A stretch of DNA of 64,000 nt, from positions 19,855,302 through 19,919,301 of the forward strand of contig CM028931.1 in NCBI GenBank assembly GCA_016801845.1, in the 5' to 3' direction. The notes under the pieces are model-generated. The model was given only the letters and a program-made list of their open reading frames with translations. It made no database searches and was not told where the DNA came from. The position numbers were made by a program, and so were the translations under genes. The stretch is from Polydactylus sextarius (Eukaryota > Chordata > Actinopteri > Polynemidae). Positions 46,437-58,649 of this stretch are shown piece after piece; position 1 is the stretch's first letter; each line of letters starts with the position of its first letter.

Positions 46437-46815
46437 ATTCATCCATCTTCTACCCCTTTATCCCGTACTCGGGGTCAGGGAGGGGCTGGAGCTTATCCCA
46501 GCTGCTTACAGGTTGAAGGCAGGGTTCACCCTGGACGGTCGCCAGCTCATCACAGGGCCACGTATAGACGAACAACCATTCACGCTCAAATCTATACCTA
46601 GCGGCACTGTAGCTTGCTCAATTCACCCTATCCCCAATGTTGCATGTTTTTGGTGGTGGGAGGAAACTGGAGCTCCTGGAGGAAACCCATGCAGACACGG
46701 GGAAAACATGCAAACTCCACACAGAAAGATCCCACATCTGAGTGTCGAACCCTGGGAGTTGAACCCAGGACCTTCTTGCTGTGAGGCAACAGTGCTAAAC
46801 CTTGCTGCGCGGTGC
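46437..46815 (+). repeat. Teleost interspersed repeat (CATCCATCTTCTACC type)
   Basis: Starts CATCCATCTTCTACCCC and continues through GGGGCTGGAGCTTATCCCAG, CACCCTGGACGGTCGCCAG, CATGCAAACTCCACACAGAA and CTTGCTGTGAGGCAACAGTG. This string of landmarks is very common across fish genomes. I cannot name the repeat family with certainty. The open frames through it are repeat translations, not genes. Confidence 0.8.
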
Positions 46816-46929
46816 CGCCTCCTGTCCACTGACAATTCACCATTAAAAAGGAGAAAATGACGTTGAGATCCTCATTTCCGGTAAGATTTGAGAGCAACAC
46901 TACCCTGTTAAAACTTATTCATAGTGTAC

Positions 46930-47465
46930 ATACCATTCTACATGGAAATAAGCCACTTCCACCAACTCCTCTGGGGGTTGAATTGGCTACTCTAGCCAGG
47001 GACTGGACCACCAAGGCCTCTTGCCTTCGAGTGCTGCCCATTCCACATTGCAACAGATCCCTGTGGTTCCCGTGGCAGGTGGTGGGTCCACCAGGGCACA
47101 GACCCTTGTCCTTGCCTCAGGCCCCATGGGTAAAGGCCTTGCCAACAAGCATTTGACAGTGGGCCTCCTCCCCAGGCCTGGCTCCATGATGGGGCCTCAG
47201 TGACCCTCCGGGCAGGGTACTCTGAGTCCTCGTTGTCTTCAGTATCAGGGGATTATGAACTGCTCTTAGTCTGACCATTCACCTAGGACCACTTTGTCCT
47301 GGGAGACCCTGCCAGGGGCTAAAGCCCCAGACAACACAGGAACCTGGGTGACCTAGGAACTACATGATGCCAGACCCAACCTAGGTCACAGTGACCAAGG
47401 GTCACTAGGAGACGCAAACCTCCACCACAGCAAGGTGGCAGTTCTCAGAGGGATCAAATACTAGG
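46930..47465 (+). mobile_element. Second interspersed repeat, probably retroelement-derived
   Basis: Landmarks familiar from dispersed fish repeats: CTAGCCAGGGACTGGACCAC, GACCCTTGTCC, CCCAGGCCTGGCTCCATGAT, GGGAGACCCTGCCAGGGGC and CTCCACCACAGCAAGGTGGC. No intact frame remains. Family not assigned. Confidence 0.65.
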
Positions 47466-48490
47466 AATACAATGATATAAATATATATACAAATATATGT
47501 TAAAAATGTATTTAAACAATGATGATTTAATAAGTTCTTTATGAATTCTATAGATCAAAATATGTTGGAAAAGAAAAGACTTAATATTTGACAATATTTG
47601 ACATTTCATTTACAGGAAAAATGTGATATTTCGCAAATGAAGACTTTTTATATTTTATCATTTGAATCGTTTGGGGGTAGTTAGCGACTGAAAAGCTTAT
47701 TGATTATTGATAAACAGATCTGAATAGCAACTAGGAACAGTTCATATTTAATTATTTACATTAAATATAAGCAATAATTAATTTATAAATTACACATAAA
47801 CATAAACATATATATACATTATAAAGGTTTGGCACATGTTACATATGAAATTGTTCTAATTTTGTTATTATCATTTTATATGCGAATATATTTCCAGTAC
47901 TGAAGGTCAATACATGTACATATATTACGTATAATTCATATGTTGCCAAAGTCGAAAAAGTTCATCCTTGAATTCAAGCCGATGTTTGATATTTCCAAGC
48001 ACATAACCCACATATTTCTCTACTGTAAAAAAAAAAAAGTGTTTTTCATTCATCGACACTTTGGCTGATTCTTTGAAAGAAGTCTCCCGTGGCTTTAACC
48101 ACTCTCTCATTTTAATTTGCTCCCCCCGACCGCCATCACCACCGCCCCACGTCCGTTGTACTGATCTGAATTGAGTCTTTGACTTCGCGCTTCGACGTCA
48201 TGTGTGGACGGTTGAGAACATGCAGCCTCGGGGCAGAATTCAAACTCACTTCTCTCGAATTATTCAAAACACACGATTCATAAATATTCAGACGACAAGC
48301 TTGGGCAACGTTCCTCCATACATAGTAGAGGTTGGCTACGGGGTATTTTTATTTTTTACCAGACAGAACATTTATAAGGGCAAGTAGGAAGAACAGTCTG
48401 CACTCAATCTTCAACCTCAACGAGTCCGTTGAGCTACAGGCAGAATAATACGATGGCAGTTAAAGGAAACACATTCAAGTACTCGAAAGG
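47466..48490. other. Intergenic AT-rich DNA, no gene seen
   Basis: No recognisable exon; short open frames only. Confidence 0.4.
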
Positions 48491-48499
48491 GTTTTGAAC

Positions 48500-49760
48500 T
48501 TTATCTTTACTTGTTATAGTTAAAATCTGCTGCTCGTTTCAGGAGCTTTTTGAAATTGTAGTGTTGAATGAAAGCCAGAAAAATGTACAAAGTTATGACC
48601 AAAAATGTGTTTTGTGAACGACTTTTTGACATTAAAATCTGATCAACTCACACTTTAATCCAACAGGACAAACAAGTTCATTAAGACTTTCCTGAAGTAT
48701 CTTGTCTTTTCTGACTAAAACCTGCATGAATTCAGTTGTTTTGGTCCAAAATGTGTCTTGTGAGGTCACAATAATCTGTCATGTAAGTTCCCTCAACACT
48801 TTCCTGAGGTTTTGCATTTACAAGAGAAGAAACATGATTCACGATGTTTTATGACCAAAAGCTACATGAATTCAACAATGTGTCTTGTGCAGTCACAATG
48901 AAAGTGAAAGTTTGAAAGAACATGGCCTCACTGTGAAATCTGAGCAAATTCAAAACACCATGAATGTGCTTTGTGAGGTCACGGTGACTTTTAAGTTCAT
49001 TTCCTCAAAACTTCCCTGAGATATTGTGTCCACAAGGTCATAAATGTGATTTATGAGGTGACATTGACTTGTTCTGACCAAAATCTGCACGGGGTCATGA
49101 CCAAAACTAGTTAAGTTTGTGTTGGAAGTAAAGCAACTCTCTCCAGGACTAATTCAGATGTTGAGGAACATGAGGTTATATTCAAGAGGCATAAAAGATG
49201 TTCTGTGAGGTCTTATTGAGCTTTTTATTTTGACCAAAATGTGCATAAATTTGTACATTATGGTCAAAAACATGTCTTTGTGGTCACAGTAAGAATAAAG
49301 GTTTGTCAGATGGGAAGATATTCCCTCCAGGACTTGATGCTACGTTCTACTGACCAGTGAACACATTCAAAAGAGCAGAAATGTGTCTTGTGAAGTCTTG
49401 GTGACCTTAAACTTTGAGTCAAAGTCGAAGATTGCGCCAAATTTAAGTTAAGTCCCTATAGACGTCTTATATTGCATCCATAAAGCCTAAAACATGATTT
49501 ATGAGGTCACATGTACATTTTCATTGGGCCAAAAACACGTCTTGCACGGTAACAATGAAACTTAAAGAACTTTGACTAAATTCAAGAGACCAAAAATGTG
49601 TTTCATGAGGTCACAGTGACCTTAATCTTTAGCCAACAAAGTCTAACCAAATTTGAAGAAATTTCCCTGAAGACTCCAGTGAGATATTTTCTGGATCGAT
49701 GTCTGGACAACCTGATAACACGATGCCTCTGGTCACGGCCGGAGGATAAAAACTGAAACT
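48500..49760 (+). repeat. Array of a dispersed repeat carrying GGTCA/TGACC palindromes
   Basis: Many imperfect copies of TGTGTCTTGTGAGGTCACAGTGAC, read here as TGTCTTGTG plus AGGTCACAGTGAC, alternate with GACCAAAATCTGCATGAATT-like segments. The right end (CAACCTGATAACACGATGCC, then TCTGGTCACGGCCGGAGG) resembles the end of a widespread fish repeat. No protein is encoded. Confidence 0.7.
49608..49622. promoter_or_regulatory. Perfect oestrogen-response-element-type palindrome
   Basis: AGGTCACAGTGACCT is an inverted repeat of AGGTCA with a 3-bp spacer, the textbook consensus for oestrogen receptor binding. It is embedded in a dispersed repeat, so it may have no function here. Confidence 0.5.
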
Positions 49761-49769
49761 GATTATTCA

Positions 49770-50340
49770 TCGATTGAAAACTGGTCTCCCTGGCTCTGAA
49801 CAGGAGGAGAAATTTGGTTTTATTGGATAATATAGTTTAGAAAACAGTACTGGGGCTTAAGGTGAGTCAGTTCCCTACAGGTACATTCCTTTTCAAGTAT
49901 TGTTAATTCTCGCCTCTATGAGCTTCAGCAGCATTAACCTTCTTTTTATGAGGCGTGCTGAATAATGAATCTTTATAAACGTGGCCTCCCGTGCCACTGA
50001 AGCAGAGGAAGCTGTGGGCACATTCGTGTCCCAATACAATCTAACAGTTGCCCTGAGCTCCACCTTCAACGCCGCGTGTCGTCGTAACCATTAATTAAAG
50101 CGCCACATCTGTGATAAGAAATTAAATGTGGTTTAACAGAACGCACATGGAGCTGATGGTGAAAAACACAGAAAAAATGAGCGAAATAGGATTTAACTAG
50201 GGACTCGTTTGCAAAAAGTTTACATAAATTGGCCTAACTTCTATTGATCCCACGGCCACGATTGAGATTAATTTGTAAATAATATAATGAATCAAACTGT
50301 CTGATATTTGAGTCATTATTTAGATAAAATAGTGGTTTAG
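49770..50340. other. Intergenic unique DNA, possible conserved non-coding element
   Basis: The segment 49,910-50,140 is unique, of balanced composition, and contains ATTAATTAAAG and GATAAG motifs. No coding exon was found. Confidence 0.3.
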
Positions 50341-51335
50341 CTTAAATTGGGAGAAATAAAATGCTAACGAATCACTAATAAATTAACATCTGAGAAGTAA
50401 AATAATGGACCGACAATCTTATTTCTAGTATTACTTAATACGTATTCATTTATTAGCAATTAATTAGCATTTTACATACTTAAAACGTATAAAAAAATTC
50501 TAATAAAACATGCTAACAATTTATTAATATGTGCGATCTATTTATACTGTTTACTACTACTAAATGTGACGGTTTAGCAAAATGTTTGAAAACTACTAAA
50601 CCGTGTTAACAATTTATTGAAGCGTACTAACTAATTACTAAATGTGCAGAAAAATTACAAAACTGTACGAATGATTTAGTAAAAAGTGTAAAAAATGAAT
50701 AAAATGTGTGAACAAATTACTAAAACATGCTAACAATTTATTAATGTGTACGAACTATTTACGAAAACAGGCTTAACATTTACTAAAACGAAAAATATGA
50801 AAATTTTGTAAAAAGTCCAACCAAAGAACCAAAATGTACTTTGTACTTTAAAATTTCCTAGAATGTGCGAAAAAATTTTATTAAAAGTATAAACAATTTA
50901 CTAAAACCTTCAAACTATGCTAACGATTTACTAAAACATTTTACGTGTGAACAAATTACAAAAACATGCTAACGATTTATTAATATTTACGAAAACAGAC
51001 TAAACATTCACTAAAATCTTTCATTAAGAATATAAAAAATTTACTAAAATGTGAACAATTTATTAAAAATCAACGACAAATTTCCGAACCATGCTAATGA
51101 TTTACTAAAATATACATAAAATTTACTAAAATGTATTAAAGATTCAATAAAATGTGACAACTAATTGCTAAATGCGCGAAAAAAATTACAAAAATGTACG
51201 AACAATTTACTAAAACGTGCAAACAGTTTGGTAAAATGTACGAATTAATTACTAAAACATGAGAACAATTTATTAAAACTTACCAACGATTTATTATTTA
51301 AAAATACTTAAACATAATTTCTATAAATAGACGCA
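50340..51335. repeat. AT-rich degenerate tandem repeat (ATTTACTAAAAC core)
   Basis: Dozens of variants of AATTTACTAAAACATGCTAAC and ACGAACAATTTA, about 20-40 bp apart with no fixed period. Confidence 0.7.
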
Positions 51336-51339
51336 GATT

Positions 51340-52075
51340 GTGGTTCAGTCTCTAATTAATTCGATCAATGACGTCTTCGTATTTCCATCGTCGGTTTTAT
51401 ATGAAGTCTATACACTGTTAATGTTCGTCTTTAGTGGCTCATATATCACATTTATGTCATAATCCTTCACGTCTTCGGCTTCATTGTATGCAAACAGCAG
51501 TGAAAGGTCACGGAGCCGACGGGACGACGTCTCCACATTCACACAGGAGGTATTTTAAGTCGTGGAGGGTAAAACTATCCCCGCTGTGGTTTTCACATGA
51601 ACACGACGAGTAGCAAACATCCTGAATCGTGTTTCACATAATGGCCACAACGTGCAAAAATAGCGTTCCTGGAATCCGGCTAACCCCGCGGGAATAAAAA
51701 CAAGTTGTTGTTGTCCATGGACAGCTCAAACAAAACTCAAACTGTGGAGTTTTTTTTTTTCTTTTTTCTGAAGGAAATGAAGATGTCGAGAGTAAAGAGC
51801 GAGATCTAATCAGACTCCCGGCAGAGTGAGACCTTTTCTGACTTCATCACCGCCGCTGCTTACTAATGTCACCTTAAAGTAATTTCTGGGGAACTGAAGT
51901 TCATGATGTTCAAACACTTATATCTCACCGAGCCAAAGTGCTGAGTTGCCGCAGAGATGCTTTCATCAGGAGTCATGAAATGTCAGACAAATCTAAAGTC
52001 TCAAAAGAAAATCCAGAAGAAAAACCAGTTACGTCAAACTAAAGCGAAACTAAAACGTCCTGTTATTTATGATCA
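51340..52075. other. Intergenic unique DNA, no gene seen
   Basis: Average-composition sequence with no exon-like segment. Confidence 0.4.
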
Positions 52076-52084
52076 ATACCACAG

Positions 52085-52870
52085 CCGCCACCAGGGGGCG
52101 ATCCAGGTGTGTTGAAAAGTCTATATCTATATAAAGATCAGAAACAGTGTAAGTAGATTAAATAATTTGATGTGAAACAGGAAGTTGGAGGATATTTACG
52201 ATAAATACCGCAGCTAGCCACCAGGGGGCGATCTATCCAAGAAGCAGGAAGTTCAGGTCGTAGTTTTAGATCGTTTTATACAAACACGCATCACAGGAAG
52301 TGTGGTTTGTTTTAGTTTTAGCATTAGCTACAATAAATTATCGTGGATATTTACGATAAATACCACAGCTAGCCACCAGGTGGCGATCCAAGAAACAGGA
52401 AGTTGGTGGACTTTCAACAGATACAGTTCGGGTCGTAAGTTTAGATCATTTTCTACAAATACGATTGATGAAATGTATCATGGGAAGTGTGGTTTGCTTT
52501 GGTTTTAGCATTAGCTTCATTGCTTTGACGTAGCTTTGACGTTAGCATCAAAAAAAGTCAATTAAATCTGTAAAACACTTGAACTTCAGTTTGTTTATAG
52601 TCATGTTTGACCACCAGGTGATCAAGATGTTCTGGAAAACTAATCTGTGACTTTAAATCAATAAGCTGCTACAACGAAAATAAATTAAGCTAAATTATCG
52701 TGGATATTTACGATAAATGCCGCCGCTAGCCACCAGGGGGTGATCCAGGAAACAGGAAGTTGTTGGATGTTCAACAGATACAGTTCATTTATTCATAGAT
52801 CATTTTCTACAAATACGATCGACGAAATGCATCATGGGAAGTGTAGTTTGTTTTGGTTTTGGCATTAGCT
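52085..52870 (+). repeat. Tandem-like repeat, four copies, each carrying a CTCF-like motif
   Basis: Units share GATATTTACGATAAATACC, GCTAGCCACCAGG, CAGGAAGTT, TAGATCATTTTCTACAAATAC and GGAAGTGTGGTTTG. Unit starts are at 52191, 52346 and 52703, with a partial copy before 52,100. A ~150-bp unrelated segment (about 52,540-52,680) separates the last two. CTCF-like cores lie at 52085-52103, 52215-52233, 52370-52388 and 52727-52745, all on the plus strand. Confidence 0.75.
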
Positions 52871-54015
52871 TCATAGCTAAAGACACAGTTTTGAATTTAG
52901 CGTCAAAAAAAAAGTTAAGTAACGTTTAAAGTTTCACATCAAACAACGGACACAAACGACAACTAAAACTTTGAACGTTCAGGCAAAAAAAAAAAACATA
53001 ATTTATAATTTATTTGATATTTTTGTCGTCAAAATTCTTAGTTTTAGAAGATACTTTTACTTTTTAATGGACGCCTCAGGTTGCGTGATTTTGTTTTGTT
53101 TTTTAGCAGCGTTACCTCGTTGGCAATGTTTTTATAATCGTTAATAGAGATGCTTAAAGCTACAGGGTTGAAATAAAGTGAAATTATTTAGTTTTGGACC
53201 ACATCGACGTGTATTTAAAGTCAGAGTTTTGTCCTTGTTCTTCGAGCGTTTTCTTTTTTCTTTTTCGTCTCTGATGAACTTTTATTCTTGGCCTCGTTGG
53301 CAGCGAAACCACTCCAGCTGCTCTGGAGAACATGCAATTTTTACCAGTAGCCACGAGAAAAAAAAAAAAAAAGAACTGTTGAGCTGTTTGGTTTTTTACA
53401 TTTTTATGAGATTAAATAACGTGGTTTTGAACATTAAAGATCAACACGAACACACTCGATTATTCAGTCAGTCAGCACCAATTTAATGATTTTCTATAAA
53501 GGTAGCAAAACCCGCTACGTATGGACGGATAAGAAGCAGCAAGAGAAGAGGCAGAGAGATGGAACATGAAGGTCGAAAAGAAAATTAAGAGCAGATGTGA
53601 TTACAGACGGGCAAGGACAAAGACAAGAAATATAAAAATCAAAATGAATAAAATAAAAAGCACATTTCTTTTTTAACGTCCTTCATTATTGATCTCCCAG
53701 ACGTCCCTTTGTGTCCAGATGTTTTGGCGTCGTCATCGTCATCATACGATCTTTGAATCATATGCTACATGCTAACGCTACAAACATGCTAAGGCTACAA
53801 ACAATGGAAACTTTTTTTTTACATTTTTTTTTAAATCCCATCAACTGTATTCAAAGACGGACGTCACATTTCTCGTAGAATTTGACGTTTTATTTTGGAT
53901 CGTACAACATCTGCTAACATGCTGCAACCAACCACCAGGTGGTACATATGTTTTAGCTACATTTTATCACACCGTCCGTCTTTACATACAATCTATAGCT
54001 GTGTCTCAATTCCTC
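52871..54015. other. Intergenic DNA without recognised gene
   Basis: Mixed unique sequence with poly-A/T runs. An open frame of 102 codons at 53,178-53,486 has no recognisable domain. Confidence 0.4.
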
Positions 54016-54505
54016 TAGCGAAGGCTACAACGGTAGCTAAGTTAGCTCAAATAGCTAACTGCGCTACTGTATCAAAATTAGCCAGGTTAGCTAATGTAGT
54101 CAAATTAGGTAAGCAGTTATAAAAGCTAAGCTAGCTAAAATAGCTTAAGCTTAACTTAGCTATCAAAGTTAGCTAAGTTAGCTAACATAATCGACAAAGT
54201 TAGCTAAATTAGCAGAGTAAATAAGGTATCAAAGTTAGCTAATTTGTCTAAATTAGCTAAGTTACCCAATGTAGTCAAGTTAGCTACATAGTTAAATAAC
54301 CTAACTTTGTTAAATTAGCTAAAATAGCTTGAATAACTAAAGTTAGCTAAGATAGCTTAATTTCTTCAACTAACGTAGTCACGTTAGCCAAGTGGCAACA
54401 TTAGCTAAGTTAGCTAAATTATCCAAGTCAGCTAAGTTAGCTAAAACAGCTAAATTACATACAGTATCTAAATTAGCTAAGTTAGCTAAAAAGGCTACAA
54501 CAGTT
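54015..54505. repeat. GCTAA repeat block
   Basis: TAGCTAAGTTAGCTAAA variants, as in the mbtps1 introns. Confidence 0.75.
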
Positions 54506-56420
54506 GGATCCTTCAGAGCGTATGATATCCCATGATTCAGTGCAGTGTGGGTGACGCTTTGTTAGCAATGCAGACATGTAGCTAACGCTAAAGACGACAT
54601 CATCGGATTAGTCGAAATGTAACGTAGATATAATGCGACGCAAAACGAAGCGAAGACATACGAGCTAGCAGACGTATCGTGTAACGTACATACATTAGCT
54701 AACATCAGCTAGCACGCTAGCTCAATCATTTTATTTCGTTGCCACCTCTGAATTGTGACACAGCTTATGTTTTAACCTCGTAGCACAATGCTACAAGCTT
54801 AGCTTAATCACATGCTAGGTAGCTAGCTAGGAGGCTAGCAGGCTAGCGATCAAGGAGCAAAGTGGATGAAATAAAGCACAACAAACAGAAAATATTAAAG
54901 CTTTAAAGTAGCACTTGCAGGACATATATACATATGAAATACTGATATATACATGGATATATAATAGAGCTTTAATTATTCACACTATACACAGTGATAC
55001 GACCAAAACTCTTCATATTCAGCCTGTGCGTTTCCTGCCGTTAAACAGTGATTGTAAGAGTTTAAATGACGATAAATCACAAGTCACAGTCTTTGACGTT
55101 CAGGTGAGAGTCCGACCCCTCCGGTCAAGAACGGCATGTATTTTTTACGCCCCAACATCTGCCGACGTCTTTTTAAAAAAGAAACTTTCTTTTTTTTTGG
55201 GTTCGCTTGAGCTCAAAGTTACTCGCTCCGTTGAGTCAGAGGAGGTCTTGTAATTATTCACAACAAAACCCAGGCGAGTTGCTGATGGAAAAGTGGAGCA
55301 TGAAGTAGAAGCTGAGTAATTGTTGTTGCAGTTAGACCGTGAACCTCGGGGTCAAGAGTGTCACTTTTTTTTAACTCGCTATGTTTGAGGCTTTTTATGC
55401 TTCGAAGAATTAGTTCAATCTCTCACATCTCTGAGTTGGTAGTTCTGGATCTGGTGATCCGAACCGAAGCCTGAAAGTCAAGAGTTTGTTAGAGAGACAG
55501 AGTAGCAACTGGTCACTAGGGGGCGCTACCGTACTTTTTATTATCTAGATTATCTTTCAGGCCTAATTTGTCTGATTTTGTCGCAGCATTTTGAGAAAAA
55601 AAGGGCATTTGACTGCAGGATTTAATGAGCGTATTTGGAAAATGTTTCGGGCTAAAACGATTGCGAAAAAGTTGTGTTGATCGGTGGTGTTTGCGTCAAA
55701 AGTTGTGAAGCGAAGTTGACGTGAAGCTAACGATAAAAATACGAATCTATCTTCTGTATTTTCTCGTAGCTAAAATGAAACATTTTCATCAAGACTGTGA
55801 CAGTCTGGGTCCAGATATCTGAAAGAACACAAGGTTGAGGTTTGAAACATAAAAAAAACAGCCCCTGATCTAGTGATCTCGAGGCCGCCAGCGATCACCG
55901 TGTTATTTGTTCAGTGTCAAATCCAGCGGGTTGTTAATGTGACAGTGATGTATCAGTGTTTAAGGCCGTTTCCTCTTCCTGCCGCAGTCTTTTCTGTCCA
56001 ATTTAACCTATTTGTCAGAGCGCCGAGCTGTTGCCGGAGGCGACGAGATGCAAGAGTCTCAAATCTACTGTTGGTAGAAAAAAAAAAATAATAATAATAA
56101 TTCCCCTGCTCCGCTCTGCTTCGCTCTTCTCTGGTCAATAAAGTTGCATTTCCGACTGCTGCGCTTATTGAAAAAAAAAAATAAAATAAAATAAAAAATC
56201 GGATTTGAACGCCGACTTCATATGAAACGTCTTCTCATAAAAGACACTTCACCGTCAAAGTTATGTTCCCATGAAACAACATTTGCTGAGTTTTTCCAAC
56301 GAAAAAAACATTTGATCGTCTAATTGTGAATTCTGTCGGTTTAATGTTTTTTTTTCAGTGTATTAGTATTAATAGCATTTCAACAACAGTAGCGTAAATA
56401 AGACAACAATTATCAGAATT
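54506..56420. other. Intergenic DNA, no gene seen
   Basis: Mostly unique, with a GCTAGC-rich patch at 54,660-54,850. Open frames are short and featureless. Confidence 0.4.
55510..55528 (+). promoter_or_regulatory. Near-consensus CTCF-like motif
   Basis: TGGTCACTAGGGGGCGCTA differs from the commonly quoted vertebrate consensus at only two positions by my reading. It lies in unique sequence, not in a recognised repeat. Confidence 0.55.
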
Positions 56421-56890
56421 TCCCATATCTTAAGCTAATGCTGCCACATCGTTGCCACAGGTTAAATAAGCTATTTTAGCTAAATTAGCCAAGTCAACTG
56501 AAGTAATTCAGTTAGCTAAAATAGCTGAATTATGCTAGGCAACAAAGTTAGCTAAGTTACCCAGTGTAGCCAAGTTAGCTGAAAGCTACAACGGTAACTA
56601 AGTTAGCTAGGTTGGCTAATGCTGTTAAGTGCTGTACGTGGTTAAATAAGCTGTTAGCCAAATGTAGCTAAGCTACCAAATGTAGCTAAGCTAGCTAACA
56701 GCTATGATGCTACCTAAGTTAGCTGAAAAAGCTTAATTTCTTAGAGTATCAAAGTTAGCTAGGTTAGCTAATGTTGTCAAGTTAGGTAAGTGGTTAAATA
56801 CGCTAAGTTAGCTAAAATAGCTTAATTTCTTGGAGTATACAAGTTAGCTTGATTCGCTACATTAGGTAAGTGGTTAAATTAGTTACAGCA
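56420..56890. repeat. GCTAA repeat block
   Basis: AAGTTAGCTGAAAGCTAC/TTAGCTAGGTTAGC variants with a ~100-bp repetition of GTGGTTAAATAxGCTAAG. Confidence 0.75.
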
Positions 56891-57725
56891 ACATTTGCTT
56901 TTTTTCAAAAAAAAAAAAAAAAAATCATTTACTTTACCTTCGAATTTGGGAAGCTAATTTTTAAAAAATTTCAGCCGGAGCTCGTAAATCAGCCATCGAG
57001 ACCGCTAATTGCTAATTCTGTCAGTTTAATTAAAGTTCAAAACTTTTAACCACCCATGCGTACGGTTTCTGCGGGTGAAGTCCCCCATGTTGAGGAGGAA
57101 AAAAAAAAAAAAAAAATAGCTTTGAGCTTTTTTATTTCTGCTCAGCTTCTGTGACGTTAGTCGCTGTTTATTTCAGACGAATCTCCGACGGTTAACGAAT
57201 GTATTTTTCATCTAATAAACGTTCTTAAAGTTAAAGTCGACAACTCCAGGTGTAGCCCCACTCGTCTTTCTCTTTTCCTCTCTTAGTATTTCTGATCCGG
57301 AGCCAGACAGAAACAACTGTTACCTGCAGCCGCTTAGAATAACAAGCAGTTTTCCAGTTTTCTTTTTTTTTTCCGAGGCCTTTGGGGCCGGTAGACTGCG
57401 ACTCCTGGAGCATGAAATACACTTGGCATACGTGAGGACTGCGACTCCCCGACTTGGAGAACATATTGGACCACCGAACTGTTCGGTTACAACAACACGA
57501 TGCCAACGAGTCGTTGTCACCCGGGGCGGGGGGGGGATTTCATACCTGGACGAACACCAAATAAAAACGACTGCGGCACAAAACTCGCTTCACTTATAGA
57601 GTCAAAGCTGCAGCAGCTGCGAAGAATAAAAGAAAATATAAGAAATAAATCTCATTACAGCGCCAACGTGTCTCTTATTAAAACAAATGGACAACTTCCT
57701 CCCGTTTGACGTGGTACTACTCTGT
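56891..57725. other. Intergenic DNA, no gene seen
   Basis: Unique sequence with poly-A runs. Open frames up to 91 codons show no known domain. Confidence 0.4.
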
Positions 57726-57729
57726 CACA

Positions 57730-58360
57730 CTTTTAGCTACAAGCTTCATTTAAACTTTAAAAAAAATGTAAGACTTTCAGCTTTTAGTCTGTGATTTAAA
57801 TTTTTAATATCTTGTATAGTTTTTGAATTATCGCAATTTAAGTTTTGTGCTTCACAAAAAAGAAACCCAACAAGAAACGGCCCCAACTGCCCCATTGACT
57901 CGGGAAAGTTTGTACTTTTTAAACTGCGATATATCAGTCATTTTTTACTTCATCTACACCAATTTCAAGTTTAAACAAGACAGGTCTTTCAGCTTTTAGA
58001 CTGTAAATTAGATTTTTTAATATCTTGTATAGTTTTTGAATTATTGTGGTTTAAGTTTTGTGCTTTAAAAATAAAAAAATAAAAAAAAAACGTTTTTGGG
58101 ATTTATTTTGGTGCTAAACGTTTCCTCTTGTAGCTGCCTCATATTTCTCTTCTCGTAAACAGCTTATACATAAAATTTTAGACAATTTTGTTCCCTTTCT
58201 CGCAATGTTACAACGTCTGTGATACGAGTCGTTCGTACAACAAGAAATGCCCCCAGCTGCCCCATTGACTCCAGTGTTAACTGCCCTTTTTTCCCTGCTC
58301 TAACAAATAAAGAAAAGTTTTCACTTTTTAAACTGTTACTTCTCAACCATTTGTCACCTA
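57730..58360. repeat. Diverged direct repeats containing a CCCCATTGACTC motif
   Basis: TTTTTAATATCTTGTATAG recurs near 57,804 and 58,016. The CAACTGCCCCATTGACTC segment occurs near 57,885 and, as CAGCTGCCCCATTGACTCC, near 58,252, each followed by TTTTTAAACTG. This looks like a dispersed fish repeat in two or three copies. Confidence 0.65.
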
Positions 58361-58649
58361 ACAAACACAAATGACACATCAACATCTTCGGTAAAGTCTC
58401 TAGATTCTCAACGTGAAGAAATTTTGGCGATATGAACTATAGTTTTTGAGTAAACACGTCTTGTTCAGCGGTGCTAACTCTAACTTTTACTACAGCTTCT
58501 ACTTCGCAACAATTCAACAGGTTTTTTAAACGCTAACTGCTAAACGCTATTGATATATGTTGTATGATCAATTTTTGGCGATAGATCGATGGCACAGTGT
58601 TATATTCAACAACTAGAGGACGCTGTTTATTTATGTTTGGGGTTTTTTT

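Noticed and set aside
46513..46860. 115-codon frame on the plus strand (and minus-strand frames nearby)
   Set aside because: It lies wholly in a dispersed teleost repeat with known landmark words and is not a gene.
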